Below are positions 17,816 to 29,536 of a stretch of DNA of 64,000 nucleotides, one piece after another. Source of the DNA: Variovorax paradoxus NBRC 15149 (GTDB lineage Bacteria > Pseudomonadota > Gammaproteobacteria > Burkholderiales > Burkholderiaceae_C); NCBI RefSeq assembly GCF_001591365.1, contig NZ_BCUT01000007.1, positions 124,001-188,000 of the forward strand. Direction: 5' to 3'. Every line of letters starts with the position of its first letter. Within the stretch, counting starts at the first letter, position 1. The notes below the pieces were generated by a model. The model saw only the letters and a program-made list of their open reading frames with translations, was not told the DNA's origin and did no database searches. The position numbers were made by a program, and so were the translations under genes.

Positions 17816-18583
17816 TCAATCGCGTGCAATCTCGAGCCGAACCTGCGCCGCATGCAGCAGATCGGCAAAAGGCGCCGGCGGCTCCGCGTCGGTGAAGAGG
17901 CGGTCGATCTGCGACAGCGTGCCCAGCTGGATCATCGCGGGCCGGTTGAACTTGCTCGCATCCGCGGCCAGCCACACCTCGCGTGCCTGCGCGATGATGG
18001 TCTGCGCCACCTTCACCTCGCGCAGGTCGAAGTCGCGCAATGATCCATCGGGCTCGATGCTCGACACGCCGATCAGCGCGATGTCCACCTTGAACTGGCG
18101 GATGAAATCGATCGTCGCCTCGCCCACGATCGCGCGGTCGCGCGGGCGCACCGAACCGCCCGCCACGATCACCTCGCACGAGGTGTTGCCGCTCAGGATC
18201 GTCGCCACGTTCAGGTTGTTGGTGATCACGCGCAAGCCCGTGTGGCGCAGCAGCGCCTTGGCGATGGCCTCGGTTGTGGTGCCGATGTTGAGGATCAGCG
18301 AACAGTCGTTGGGCACCAGCTCGGCCACGCGCCGCGCAATGCGCGCCTTGCCTTCTGCATGCAGCGTTTCGCGCTGCTGGTAGCCGATGTTCTCGGTGGT
18401 GGAGCTCGGCACGCGCACGCCGCCGTGAAAGCGCGTGAGCAACCCCTGGTCGGCCAGCCGCTGCACGTCGCGCCGCACCGTCTGCAGCGTGACGCCCAGC
18501 ATGTCGGCCAGCTGTTCGACGGTGACCGAGCCGCGCGTGCGCACGGTATCGAGAAGATTGATCTGGCGCGGATTGGAGTTCAC
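17816..18583 (-). CDS. glpR: DeoR/GlpR family transcriptional regulator
   Basis: 255 residues from the GTG at 18583, which gives 'NSNPRQINLLDTVRTRGSV', the normal start and length for the family (about 252). The frame is open to 18661, but the extra residues do not look family-like and would cover the promoter. Residues 5-60 are the DeoR helix-turn-helix ('TVEQLADMLGVTLQTVRRDV'). The rest is the sugar-phosphate isomerase-like effector domain ('LNIGTTTEAIAKALL', 'ADASKFNRPA'). GlpR homologues repress glycerol genes and are released by glycerol 3-phosphate or glycerol. Its position between glpK and the divergent glpD operon, next to a tandem direct repeat at 18639-18658, supports that role here. 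Confidence 0.92.
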   Translation of the reverse strand: MNSNPRQINLLDTVRTRGSVTVEQLADMLGVTLQTVRRDVQRLADQGLLTRFHGGVRVPSSTTENIGYQQRETLHAEGKARIARRVAELVPNDCSLILNIGTTTEAIAKALLRHTGLRVITNNLNVATILSGNTSCEVIVAGGSVRPRDRAIVGEATIDFIRQFKVDIALIGVSSIEPDGSLRDFDLREVKVAQTIIAQAREVWLAADASKFNRPAMIQLGTLSQIDRLFTDAEPPAPFADLLHAAQVRLEIARD

Positions 18584-18638
18584 AGAGACGTCGTGGAAAG
18601 CGTGAAGACTCTCCAGAGAGTACAGGCCGCGCCACTTT

Positions 18639-18658
18639 AAAACGAAAGAAAACGAATC
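18639..18658. promoter_or_regulatory. Candidate GlpR operator: tandem 10-bp direct repeat
   Basis: Two adjacent 10-bp repeats, AAAACGAAAG (18639-18648) and AAAACGAATC (18649-18658), lie in the AT-richer spacer between glpR and glpD, about 46 bp before the glpD ATG. A period of one helical turn and a TTTCGTTTT-type core are what tandem-binding DeoR-family regulators commonly use. The assignment to GlpR is inference from position. Confidence 0.45.
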
Positions 18659-18704
18659 CAACTAAGGGAAAACTCGGAGGAAAATCGCGCCAAAAGGAAT
18701 CCAA

Positions 18705-20377
18705 ATGAAAAGACGCGAAAATACAATGGCGCCCTTCCGTGACCAAAGTCATGAACCAACGGGCCCATCTTCTGTGAGCGATTTCTCCTCCAATCCGCCT
18801 TCGCCGGCAACCGATTGCGACGTGCTGATCGTCGGCGGCGGCATCAACGGCTGCGGCATTGCGCGCGACTTGGCCGGCCGGGGCTGGCGCGTGGTGCTGT
18901 GCGAGAAGGACGATCTCGCCTCACACACCTCGTCGTCCTCCACCAAGCTGATCCACGGCGGCCTGCGCTACCTCGAGTACTACGAGTTCTCGCTCGTGCG
19001 CAAGGCGCTGCAGGAGCGCGAAGTGCTGCTCAAGAGCGCGCCGCACATCATGTGGCCGCTGCGCTTCGTGATGCCGCACGACCCGTCGATGCGGCCGGCC
19101 TGGATGATCCGCATCGGCCTCTTCCTGTATGACCATCTCGCCAAACGCGAAGTGCTGCCGGGCTCGCGCAGCATCGACCTGCGCAGCCATGCGGCCGGCG
19201 CGCCGCTCAAGCCGCAGTTCAAGCGCGGCTTCGTCTATTCCGACGGCTGGGTCGACGATGCGCGGCTCGTGGTGCTCAACGCCGTCGATGCCAGGGCGCG
19301 CGGCGCCGAGGTGCTCACGCGCACCCGCTGCGTGCATGCGCAGCGCGACGCCGACGGCTGGACCGCCACGCTCGAGGCCGCGGACGGCGGCATCCGCGCG
19401 GTGCGCGCACGCGCCGTGGTCAATGCCGCGGGACCGTGGGCGGAATCGTTCCTGCGCGGCGTGGCGCAGTCGGCCAAGGGCGAGCCGCTGGCCACGCGCC
19501 ACCTGCGGCTGGTCAAGGGCAGCCACATCGTGGTGCCGCGCCTGTTCGAACACGACCACGCCTACATCTTCCAGAACCCTGACAAGCGGATCATCTTCGC
19601 GATTCCCTACCAGGACGAGTTCACGCTGATCGGCACCACCGACATCGAGCTGAACGGCGACGATCCCGGCGCCGCGCGCATCGCCGAGGAAGAGATCGCC
19701 TACCTCTGCATGCAGGCGAGCCGCTATTTCGACAAGCCCGTGAAGCCGGCCGACGTGGTCTGGACCTATTCGGGCGTGCGCCCGCTGCTCGACGATGCGT
19801 CGGGCGACCCCTCGGCCGTCACGCGCGACTACATGCTCGAGTCGAACACCACCGCGGCACCGCTGCTGTCGGTCTGGGGCGGCAAGATCACCACCTTCCG
19901 CAAGCTGGCCGAGGACGCGGCCGACGAGGTCGGCAAGATGCTCGGCCAGTCGAGCGCGCAGCGTCCGCCCTGGACCGATGGCGCCTTCCTGGCCGGCGGC
20001 GATCTTTCCGCATGGATCGGCGCCGCCACTCGGCCCGACGACGATTTCGAACGCTTCGTGGCCGCGGTGCAGGCGCGCCATGCATGGCTGGACGCCAAGC
20101 TCGCGCGGAGGCTGGCACGTGCCTACGGCACGCGCGTGGCCGAGCTGCTCGGCGACGCCAAGTCCATGGAAGACATGGGCGAAGCCGTGGCACCCGGCCT
20201 CCACGAGCGCGAGCTGCGCTTCCTGCAAGAGAACGAGTGGGCCGTGAGCGCCGACGACGTGCTCTGGCGCCGCTCGAAGCTCGGCCTGCGCTACACGGCC
20301 GAGGAGCGCCGTCAGGTGGCCGCCTGGCTGCAGGCGCGCACCACCAACAACAGCTACATGATCAACGGGGAGCGCTG

Positions 20378-20378
<1 letters not shown>
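18705..20378 (+). CDS. glpD: Glycerol-3-phosphate dehydrogenase (FAD, aerobic type)
   Basis: 557 residues. It oxidises sn-glycerol 3-phosphate to dihydroxyacetone phosphate and feeds electrons to quinone at the inner membrane. The dinucleotide-binding motif 'VLIVGGGINGCGIARDLAG' is at about residues 40-58, followed by 'SSSSTKLIHGGLRYLEYYE'; the C-terminal DAO domain is present. The ATG at 18705 has an AAGGA site 8 nt upstream; ATG 18726 and GTG 18774 are alternatives, and the first ~35 residues look disordered. First gene of the glpD-glpSTPQUV operon; its stop overlaps the glpS start by one base. Confidence 0.97.
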
Positions 20379-21451
<1,073 letters not shown>

Positions 21452-21453
21452 CT

Positions 21454-22524
21454 ATGGCACGCATCGATCTCGACCTGGCCCACGCCTACCGTCCCAACCC
21501 GAAGCAGGACAGCGACTATGCGCTGCTGCCGCTCAAGATGAGCTTCCGCGATGGCGGCGCGTACGCCTTGCTCGGCCCCTCGGGCTGCGGCAAGACGACC
21601 ATGCTCAACATCATCTCGGGCCTGCTGGTGCCGTCTCAGGGCACGGTGACCTTCGATGGCCGCGACATGACGCGCGCCACGCCGCAGGAACGCAACATCG
21701 CGCAGGTGTTCCAGTTTCCGGTGATCTACGACACCATGACCGTGGCCGAGAACCTTGCGTTTCCGCTGCGCAACCGCAAGGTGCCCGAAGACCAGATCAG
21801 GAAGCGCGTGGGCGAGATTGCCGAAATGCTCGACATGAGCGGGCAGCTGAACCAGCGTGCCTCGGGCCTCGCGGCCGATGCCAAGCAGAAGATCTCGCTC
21901 GGCCGCGGCCTGGTGCGCAGCGACGTCTCGGCCGTGCTGTTCGACGAGCCGCTGACGGTGATCGATCCGCACCTCAAGTGGCAGCTGCGCCGCAAGCTCA
22001 AGCAGATCCACCGCGAGCTCAAGCTCACGCTGATCTACGTCACGCACGACCAGGTCGAGGCGCTCACCTTCGCCGAAGAGGTGGTGGTGATGACGCGCGG
22101 CAAGGCCGTGCAGGTGGGCAGCGCCGAGGCGCTGTTCGAGCGGCCCGCGCATACCTTCGTGGGCCACTTCATCGGCTCGCCGGGCATGAACTTTCTTTCG
22201 GCGAAGAGCGCGAACGGCGCGCTCGAGGTGGCGGGCACGCCGCTCGTGCCGACGCGCGAACTGCCGCAGGGCGCGCTCAAGATCGGCATCCGGCCCGAGT
22301 ACCTGCGCCTGTCGAACGCGGGCGCCGCCGGCGCCGTGCCGGCCGTGGTGAAGCAGGTGCAGGACGTCGGCACGCACGCCATGCTGAGCGCCGAGGTCGA
22401 CGGCGGCGTGGTCAAGGTGCGCCTGCACTCGGACGACCAGCCGCCCGCAGTGGGCGACACCGTGTGGCTGCGGGTGCTCGACACCCACACCTGCTACTAC
22501 AAGGACGAGGAGCTGGTGGCATGA
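21454..22524 (+). CDS. glpT: Glycerol ABC importer, ATP-binding protein GlpT
   Basis: 356 residues: ABC ATPase plus C-terminal OB-fold region. Walker A 'GPSGCGKTT' (41-49), Walker B D164-E165 and the H-loop His (H198 in 'YVTHDQVEA') are intact. The ABC signature is not: 'LAADA' (139-143) stands where GlpS has LSGGQ. GlpT therefore lacks what GlpS has and vice versa, suggesting an obligate GlpS-GlpT heterodimer. It starts 2 bp after glpS. This is the glycerol importer ATPase, not the E. coli glycerol-3-phosphate antiporter of the same name. Confidence 0.88.
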   Translation: MARIDLDLAHAYRPNPKQDSDYALLPLKMSFRDGGAYALLGPSGCGKTTMLNIISGLLVPSQGTVTFDGRDMTRATPQERNIAQVFQFPVIYDTMTVAENLAFPLRNRKVPEDQIRKRVGEIAEMLDMSGQLNQRASGLAADAKQKISLGRGLVRSDVSAVLFDEPLTVIDPHLKWQLRRKLKQIHRELKLTLIYVTHDQVEALTFAEEVVVMTRGKAVQVGSAEALFERPAHTFVGHFIGSPGMNFLSAKSANGALEVAGTPLVPTRELPQGALKIGIRPEYLRLSNAGAAGAVPAVVKQVQDVGTHAMLSAEVDGGVVKVRLHSDDQPPAVGDTVWLRVLDTHTCYYKDEELVA

Positions 22525-22560
22525 ACACCCCGATCACAAACAGCCTGGTGCCTTTGTCTT

Positions 22561-22665
22561 TCTCCCTCCCCTCCCGGGGGAGGGCCGGGGTGGGGGCAAG
22601 CGGCGCCTCCATCGGGCGCTCCGTCTGCCCCCATCCCAACCTTCCCCCGCAAGGGGAAGGAGCCA
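22561..22665. repeat. Inverted pair of GC-rich REP-like sequences
   Basis: Two GC-rich palindromic sequences (22561-22600, 'CCCTCCCCTCCCGGGGGAGG' followed by a G-rich tail, and 22626-22665) are near reverse complements of each other, separated by about 25 bp. They can pair into one long hairpin. The pattern resembles REP/BIME intergenic repeats. It fills the glpT-glpP gap and ends about 5 bp before the glpP ATG; its AAGGGGAAGGAG end provides the ribosome binding site. Confidence 0.7.
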
Positions 22666-22669
22666 AGCC

Positions 22670-23560
22670 ATGAACGCTACCAACAAGCCCATCAACCAAA
22701 AGGCCTGGTGGCTCGTGCTGCCGGTGCTGATCTGCGTGGCCTTCTCGGCCATCGTGCCGCTGATGACGGTGGTCAACTATTCGGTGCAGGACATCATCTC
22801 GCCCGACCGGCGCGTGTTCGTCGGCACCGAGTGGTTCGCCTCGGTGATGCGCGACGACGAGCTGCACCAGGCGCTGTGGCGCCAGCTGGGCTTTTCGCTG
22901 TCGGTGCTGCTGGTGGAGATTCCGCTGGGTATCTGCCTGGCGCTGTCGATGCCGGCCAAGGGCTGGAAGTCTTCGGCAGTGCTGGTGGTGGTGGCGCTGT
23001 CGTTGCTGATCCCCTGGAACGTGGTCGGCACCATTTGGCAGATCTACGGCCGCGCCGACATCGGCCTGCTGGGCCATGCGCTGCAGAAGCTGGGCATCGA
23101 CTACAACTACACGGGCAGCGCGGCGGACGCGTGGCTCACGGTGCTGGTGATGGACGTGTGGCACTGGACGCCGCTGGTGGCGCTGCTGTGCTTTGCGGGC
23201 CTGCGCTCGATTCCCGACGCCTACTACCAGGCCGCGCGCATCGACGGCGCAAGCAAGTTCGCGGTGTTCCGCTACATCCAGCTGCCGAAGATGCGCGGCG
23301 TGCTGATGATCGCGGTGCTGCTGCGCTTCATGGACAGTTTCATGATCTACACCGAGCCCTTCGTCCTGACGGGCGGCGGGCCGGGCAATGCCACCACCTT
23401 CCTGAGCCAGTACCTCACGCAGAAAGCCGTGGGGCAGTTCGACCTGGGGCCGGCGGCTGCTTTCTCGCTGATCTATTTCCTGATCATCCTGTTGTTCTGC
23501 TTCGTGCTCTACAACTGGATGCAGCGGGTCGGGACGCAGGAAGTGGAGGTCGAGAAATGA
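22670..23560 (+). CDS. glpP: Glycerol ABC importer permease GlpP
   Basis: 296 residues with about six membrane segments (for example 'WWLVLPVLICVAFSAIVPL' near the start). The permease EAA loop that contacts an ATPase is clear: 'AYYQAARIDGASKFAVFRYI' followed by QLP. This is the MalF-like member of the permease pair. The preceding 145-bp gap contains an inverted REP-like pair; the following gap holds composite repeat copy B. With GlpQ it forms the transmembrane channel for glycerol uptake. Confidence 0.92.
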   Translation: MNATNKPINQKAWWLVLPVLICVAFSAIVPLMTVVNYSVQDIISPDRRVFVGTEWFASVMRDDELHQALWRQLGFSLSVLLVEIPLGICLALSMPAKGWKSSAVLVVVALSLLIPWNVVGTIWQIYGRADIGLLGHALQKLGIDYNYTGSAADAWLTVLVMDVWHWTPLVALLCFAGLRSIPDAYYQAARIDGASKFAVFRYIQLPKMRGVLMIAVLLRFMDSFMIYTEPFVLTGGGPGNATTFLSQYLTQKAVGQFDLGPAAAFSLIYFLIILLFCFVLYNWMQRVGTQEVEVEK

Positions 23561-23579
23561 CTTGTTGCTGGTCTTCCTA

Positions 23580-23835
23580 TTCAGGGCGCGCTCCCGCCGA
23601 CGGGGTACCTTGCTCCGCGAATGTCCCCCGCCTTCGGCTCCTCCTTTATTTCGCTGCGCAAGGCACCCCATCGACGGGAGCGTTGGACAGAGCAGTCGTT
23701 GATCAGCGATACATCAGCGGCGTGCCCTGGTGCACAGGACATCGGGTGCTCCCCGCAGCGAAATCAAGGAGGAGGCCGCAGGCCGGGGGACATTCGCGGA
23801 GGGGAGTACCCGGTGGCCTGTGCACGCGCCCCGAA
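23580..23835 (+). repeat. Composite palindromic repeat element, copy B
   Basis: 256 bp inside the 327-bp gap between glpP and glpQ; nothing else was seen in that gap except the A-rich leader before glpQ. Ends TTCAGGGCGCG (23580-23590) and CGCGCCCCGAA (23825-23835) form an 11-bp terminal inverted repeat with one mismatch. It has the same two-unit architecture as copies A and C and about 90% identity to copy C by eye. It lies 20 bp after the glpP stop and 53 bp before the glpQ ATG. Confidence 0.92.
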
Positions 23836-23888
23836 CGGCAGCGCCAAGAACAACAGCAACAAGAACAAAAACAAATGGAGCAACCGAC

Positions 23889-24701
<813 letters not shown>

Positions 24702-24716
24702 GAGGAGGGCGGAAAC

Positions 24717-25025
24717 ATGTTCGATTGGATGGTCTGGACCACCCCGGTGGCCGTTTTCTTCATCTGCATCGCGCTCATGCTGGTCGGCATGACGGTGTGG
24801 GAGTTCAAGTCGCCCACCACCATGCGGCGCGGCTGGCTGCCGATTGCCACCACGCGCGGCGACCGGCTCTTCATCGGGCTGCTGGCCGCGGCCTATGTGA
24901 ACCTGATCTTCATCGGCCTGGCCGGCAAGTTCCAGGAATGGATGAGCCTGGAAGCCGAGCCCTCGATCTGGATCAGCTTCGTGCTGTCGATGGGGCTGCT
25001 CGCGCTGGTGATGCGCAAAGGCTGA
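24717..25025 (+). CDS. glpU: DUF2160 small membrane protein GlpU
   Basis: 102 residues with three hydrophobic segments ('VAVFFICIALMLVGMTVW', 'LFIGLLAAAYVNLIFIGLAG', 'WISFVLSMGLLALVM'). DUF2160 proteins are found almost only inside this glycerol ABC operon, between the second permease and the binding protein; their role in transport is not established. It starts 15 bp after glpQ with a strong GGAGGAGGGCGGA leader. Confidence 0.88.
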   Translation: MFDWMVWTTPVAVFFICIALMLVGMTVWEFKSPTTMRRGWLPIATTRGDRLFIGLLAAAYVNLIFIGLAGKFQEWMSLEAEPSIWISFVLSMGLLALVMRKG

Positions 25026-25139
25026 GCGGCCGAAGATAGCCTGCTTCGTTTTTTTCCACACAGCGTTCCGGCTCTCCGCCTCCCCGGAGCCGTGATCGGA
25101 CACAACACCGGGGAAGCACCAACCGAGGAGACAATTTTC

Positions 25140-26873
<1,734 letters not shown>

Positions 26874-26910
26874 GCGGCTGCTTTCCCGGAGACAACAGCG
26901 TTCCACGAAG

Positions 26911-26939
26911 GGCCGCGCCGAAGGGCGCGGCCTTTTTTT
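26911..26939 (+). terminator. Rho-independent terminator of the glpD-glpV operon
   Basis: Perfect 9-bp GC stem GGCCGCGCC (26911-26919), GAAG loop, GGCGCGGCC (26924-26932), then seven T (26933-26939). Confidence 0.95.
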
Positions 26940-27035
26940 GCTCATTCGTGGGGCCGACGCGACGGCATGACCAATGGCAGATGCGCCAGTGCTACGGTTG
27001 GCTTACATTCGACGGCCCCCGCCTTGCCCCAGCAC

Positions 27036-28016
27036 GTGAACTCAAGCATTTCCAGCCCCGCCGCGCGCATCAAGCGTGTCCTGGTGATCCACTATTCGCA
27101 GACCGGCCAGCTCGGCAGCGTCGCCGAGCAGATCGTCGCGCCGCTCAGGGCCGATCCGGGGATTTCGGTGCATGTCGAAACCCTGCGTCCGCTGGCGGAT
27201 TTCCCGTTCCCCTGGCCCTTCCTGGCCTTCTTCGACGCGTTCCCGGAGTCGGCCCACATGAAGCCGCCGCCGCTGGCGCCGCTCTCGCTCACGGGTGACG
27301 AGCAGTTCGACCTGGTCATCCTGCCCTACCAGGTGTGGTTCCTGGCGCCGTCGCAGCCGGTCGTCGCCTTTCTCAAGCATCCGCTGGCCCGGCGCCTGCT
27401 CGCGGGCAAGCCGGTGGTCACGGTCATCGCCTGCCGCAACATGTGGCTGCTGGCCCACGAGAAGCTCAAGGGCCTGCTCGACGCGGTGGGCGCGCGCCTG
27501 ATCGACAACGTGGTGCTCACCGATCCCGGCCCGACGCTCGCTACCTTCTTCACCACGCCGGCCTGGCTGATCTGGGGACGCAAGCGCGGTTTCTGGGGCA
27601 TGCCCGACGCGGGCCTGAGCGATGCGCAGATCCGGGGCGCGGGCCGTTTCGGCCGGGCGCTGCGCGAGGCGCTGCACGGCGACCGGGAGCGCGGATCGCA
27701 GCCGCTGCTCGCGGGCCTGGGTGCGGTGCAGGCCGATGCGCGGCTTCTCGTGAGCGAAAAGGCCGGCACGCGCAGCTTTTTCCTCTGGGGCAAGCTGATC
27801 ATGGCGGCGGGCCGGCCCGGCGCCTGGCAGCGCAAGCCGCTGCTGCTGCTCTACGTGGTGTTCCTGCTCGTGCTCATTGTCACGGTCGTGCCGGTGAGCT
27901 TGAGCCTGCAGGCGCTGCTGCGGCCGTTGTTCAAGGGGTGGCTGACTAAAATGACGGCGCGCTTCGAACGCCCTTCGGGCTCGGCCACGGACCGTTCTCC
28001 CCTTTATGACGACTGA
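27036..28016 (+). CDS. darA: DarA-like aromatase of dialkylresorcinol-type pathway
   Basis: 326 residues from the GTG at 27036; an ATG at 26967 would add 23 residues that look non-coding. The flavodoxin-like start 'IKRVLVIHYSQTGQLGSVAE' and the later 'VVTVIACRNMW' are typical of the 'dialkylresorcinol condensing enzyme' family. In Photorhabdus-type pathways DarA aromatises the cyclohexanedione made by DarB. A hydrophobic segment near residues 270-300 ('LLLLYVVFLLVLIVTVVPV') suggests membrane attachment, unusual for a plain flavodoxin. Its 3' end overlaps darB by 11 bp. First gene of the operon to 34776, beginning about 100 bp after the glp terminator. Confidence 0.8.
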   Translation: MNSSISSPAARIKRVLVIHYSQTGQLGSVAEQIVAPLRADPGISVHVETLRPLADFPFPWPFLAFFDAFPESAHMKPPPLAPLSLTGDEQFDLVILPYQVWFLAPSQPVVAFLKHPLARRLLAGKPVVTVIACRNMWLLAHEKLKGLLDAVGARLIDNVVLTDPGPTLATFFTTPAWLIWGRKRGFWGMPDAGLSDAQIRGAGRFGRALREALHGDRERGSQPLLAGLGAVQADARLLVSEKAGTRSFFLWGKLIMAAGRPGAWQRKPLLLLYVVFLLVLIVTVVPVSLSLQALLRPLFKGWLTKMTARFERPSGSATDRSPLYDD

Positions 28017-29139
28017 AGTCTTCCTGACCCGCACCGCCGCCTTCCTGCCCTTTTCCCCGGTCAGCAACGAAGACATCGAAGACGTGCTCGGCCGGATCGG
28101 CGGCAAGGCCTCGCGCGCGCGGCGGCTGATCCTTCGCAGCAACGGCATCCAGTCGCGCCACTACGCGATCGACCGGGCCACCGGCCGGCTCGCCATGAGC
28201 AATGCGCAGCTCACGGCCGAGGCCATCCGGGCGCTCGGCGACATCGGCCCGGTGGATTGCCTCGCCACCGGCACCTCGCTGCCCGACCAGCTCATGCCCA
28301 ACCACGCGGTGATGGTGCACGGCGAGCTCGGCTGGCCGCGGCTCGAAGTGGTGGCTTGCGCGGGCATCTGCCTGGCGGGCACCACGGCGCTCAAGCACGC
28401 CTGGCTCTCGGTGCGCTCGGGCGATGCGCGGCGCGCGGTGGCCACCGGCTCGGAACTGGCCTCGGCCGTGATGCGCGGCTCCAGGTTCGAAGCCGAACTC
28501 GAACACAAGCTCCAGGCGCTCGAGGAGCGGCCCGAACTCGCCTTCGAAAAGGACTTCCTGCGCTGGATGCTTTCCGACGGCGCCGGCGCGGTGCTGCTCG
28601 AGCGCGAGCCGCGCGGCCCGCTGTCGCTGCGCGTGGAATGGATCGACCTGTCTTCCGCCGCGCACGAGCTGCCGGTGTGCATGTACGCAGGCGCCGACAA
28701 GAACGCCGAAGGCGGGCTCGACGGCTGGGCCCGCACCGATCCCGAAGACTGGCGGCGCGAGTCGACCTTTGCCGTCAAGCAGGACGTGCGCCTGCTCAAC
28801 GAGAACATCGTGCGCGCCACGCTGGGCGAGCCGCTGGCGGCCATCGTCGAGAAGCGCGGCCTGAAGGCGGCGGATGTCGACTGGTTCCTGCCGCACCTGT
28901 CGTCCGGCTATTTCGTCGAACCCGTGAGCCGCTGCCTTGAGGCGATGGGCTTTGCCATTCCGCGCGAGCGTTGGTTCAGCAATCTTGCGACCAAGGGCAA
29001 CACCGGATCGGCTTCGCCCTACATCATGCTCGACGAGCTGTTCCGCTCGGGCCGCATCAAGCCCGGCCACAAGCTGCTGATGTTCGTGCCCGAAAGCGGC
29101 CGCTTCTCGAGCGGCTTCATCTACATGGAAGCGGTGTGA
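28006..29139 (+). CDS. darB: KAS III-type ketosynthase, DarB-like
   Basis: 377 residues, thiolase-fold 3-oxoacyl-ACP synthase III type. The Cys-His-Asn triad is intact: C118 ('VVACAGICLAG'), H297 ('WFLPHLSSG') and N332 ('KGNTGSASPY'). DarB/StlD enzymes couple two beta-ketoacyl units and cyclise them to a cyclohexanedione, the precursor of dialkylresorcinols. Adjacency to a DarA-like gene, with an 11-bp overlap, is the signature pair of that pathway. The product's chain lengths cannot be read from sequence. Confidence 0.83.
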   Translation: MTTEVFLTRTAAFLPFSPVSNEDIEDVLGRIGGKASRARRLILRSNGIQSRHYAIDRATGRLAMSNAQLTAEAIRALGDIGPVDCLATGTSLPDQLMPNHAVMVHGELGWPRLEVVACAGICLAGTTALKHAWLSVRSGDARRAVATGSELASAVMRGSRFEAELEHKLQALEERPELAFEKDFLRWMLSDGAGAVLLEREPRGPLSLRVEWIDLSSAAHELPVCMYAGADKNAEGGLDGWARTDPEDWRRESTFAVKQDVRLLNENIVRATLGEPLAAIVEKRGLKAADVDWFLPHLSSGYFVEPVSRCLEAMGFAIPRERWFSNLATKGNTGSASPYIMLDELFRSGRIKPGHKLLMFVPESGRFSSGFIYMEAV

Positions 29140-29140
29140 C

Positions 29141-29536
29141 ATGGATATCGACGCTGTTCCGCAAGAAGGAAACGCCACCCTCGACGGCCACGCCAAGCTC
29201 ATGTACGCGCGCGACGCGCAGGGCCGCGTGGTCACCACCCGCTCGCGCGGCTGGGAGGCGGAGGAAATCGTCACCAGCCATGCGGTCGACGTGCTGGTCG
29301 AGCAGGCCCGCGAAGCGAAGGAGCGCGTGGCCCGCGGGCTTGCGTCGCCGCTCGAATACTGGATGTACGAGCGCCGCATGGACGTGGCGCTGCTCTCGCA
29401 GACCAGCGGCTTCTGGCAATGGCGCGTGCGGCGCCACCTGAAGCCAAAGCACTTCGCGGCGCTGCCCCAGAAACACCTGGCGCGCTATTCGGAGGCGCTG
29501 GGGCTTCCCGTTTCCACCTTGCAGGGCCTGCCGTGA
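29141..29536 (+). CDS. Unknown protein in the dar-like operon
   Basis: 131 residues, no recognised family. It is charged, soluble and probably mostly helical, with 'RSRGWEAEEIVTSHAVDVLV' and an aromatic stretch 'YWMYERRMDVALLSQTSGFW'. It has no signal peptide or membrane segment. It starts 1 bp after darB and its stop overlaps the GTG of the next gene, so it is translationally locked into the pathway operon; an accessory or partner role is inferred from this alone. Confidence 0.85.
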   Translation: MDIDAVPQEGNATLDGHAKLMYARDAQGRVVTTRSRGWEAEEIVTSHAVDVLVEQAREAKERVARGLASPLEYWMYERRMDVALLSQTSGFWQWRVRRHLKPKHFAALPQKHLARYSEALGLPVSTLQGLP

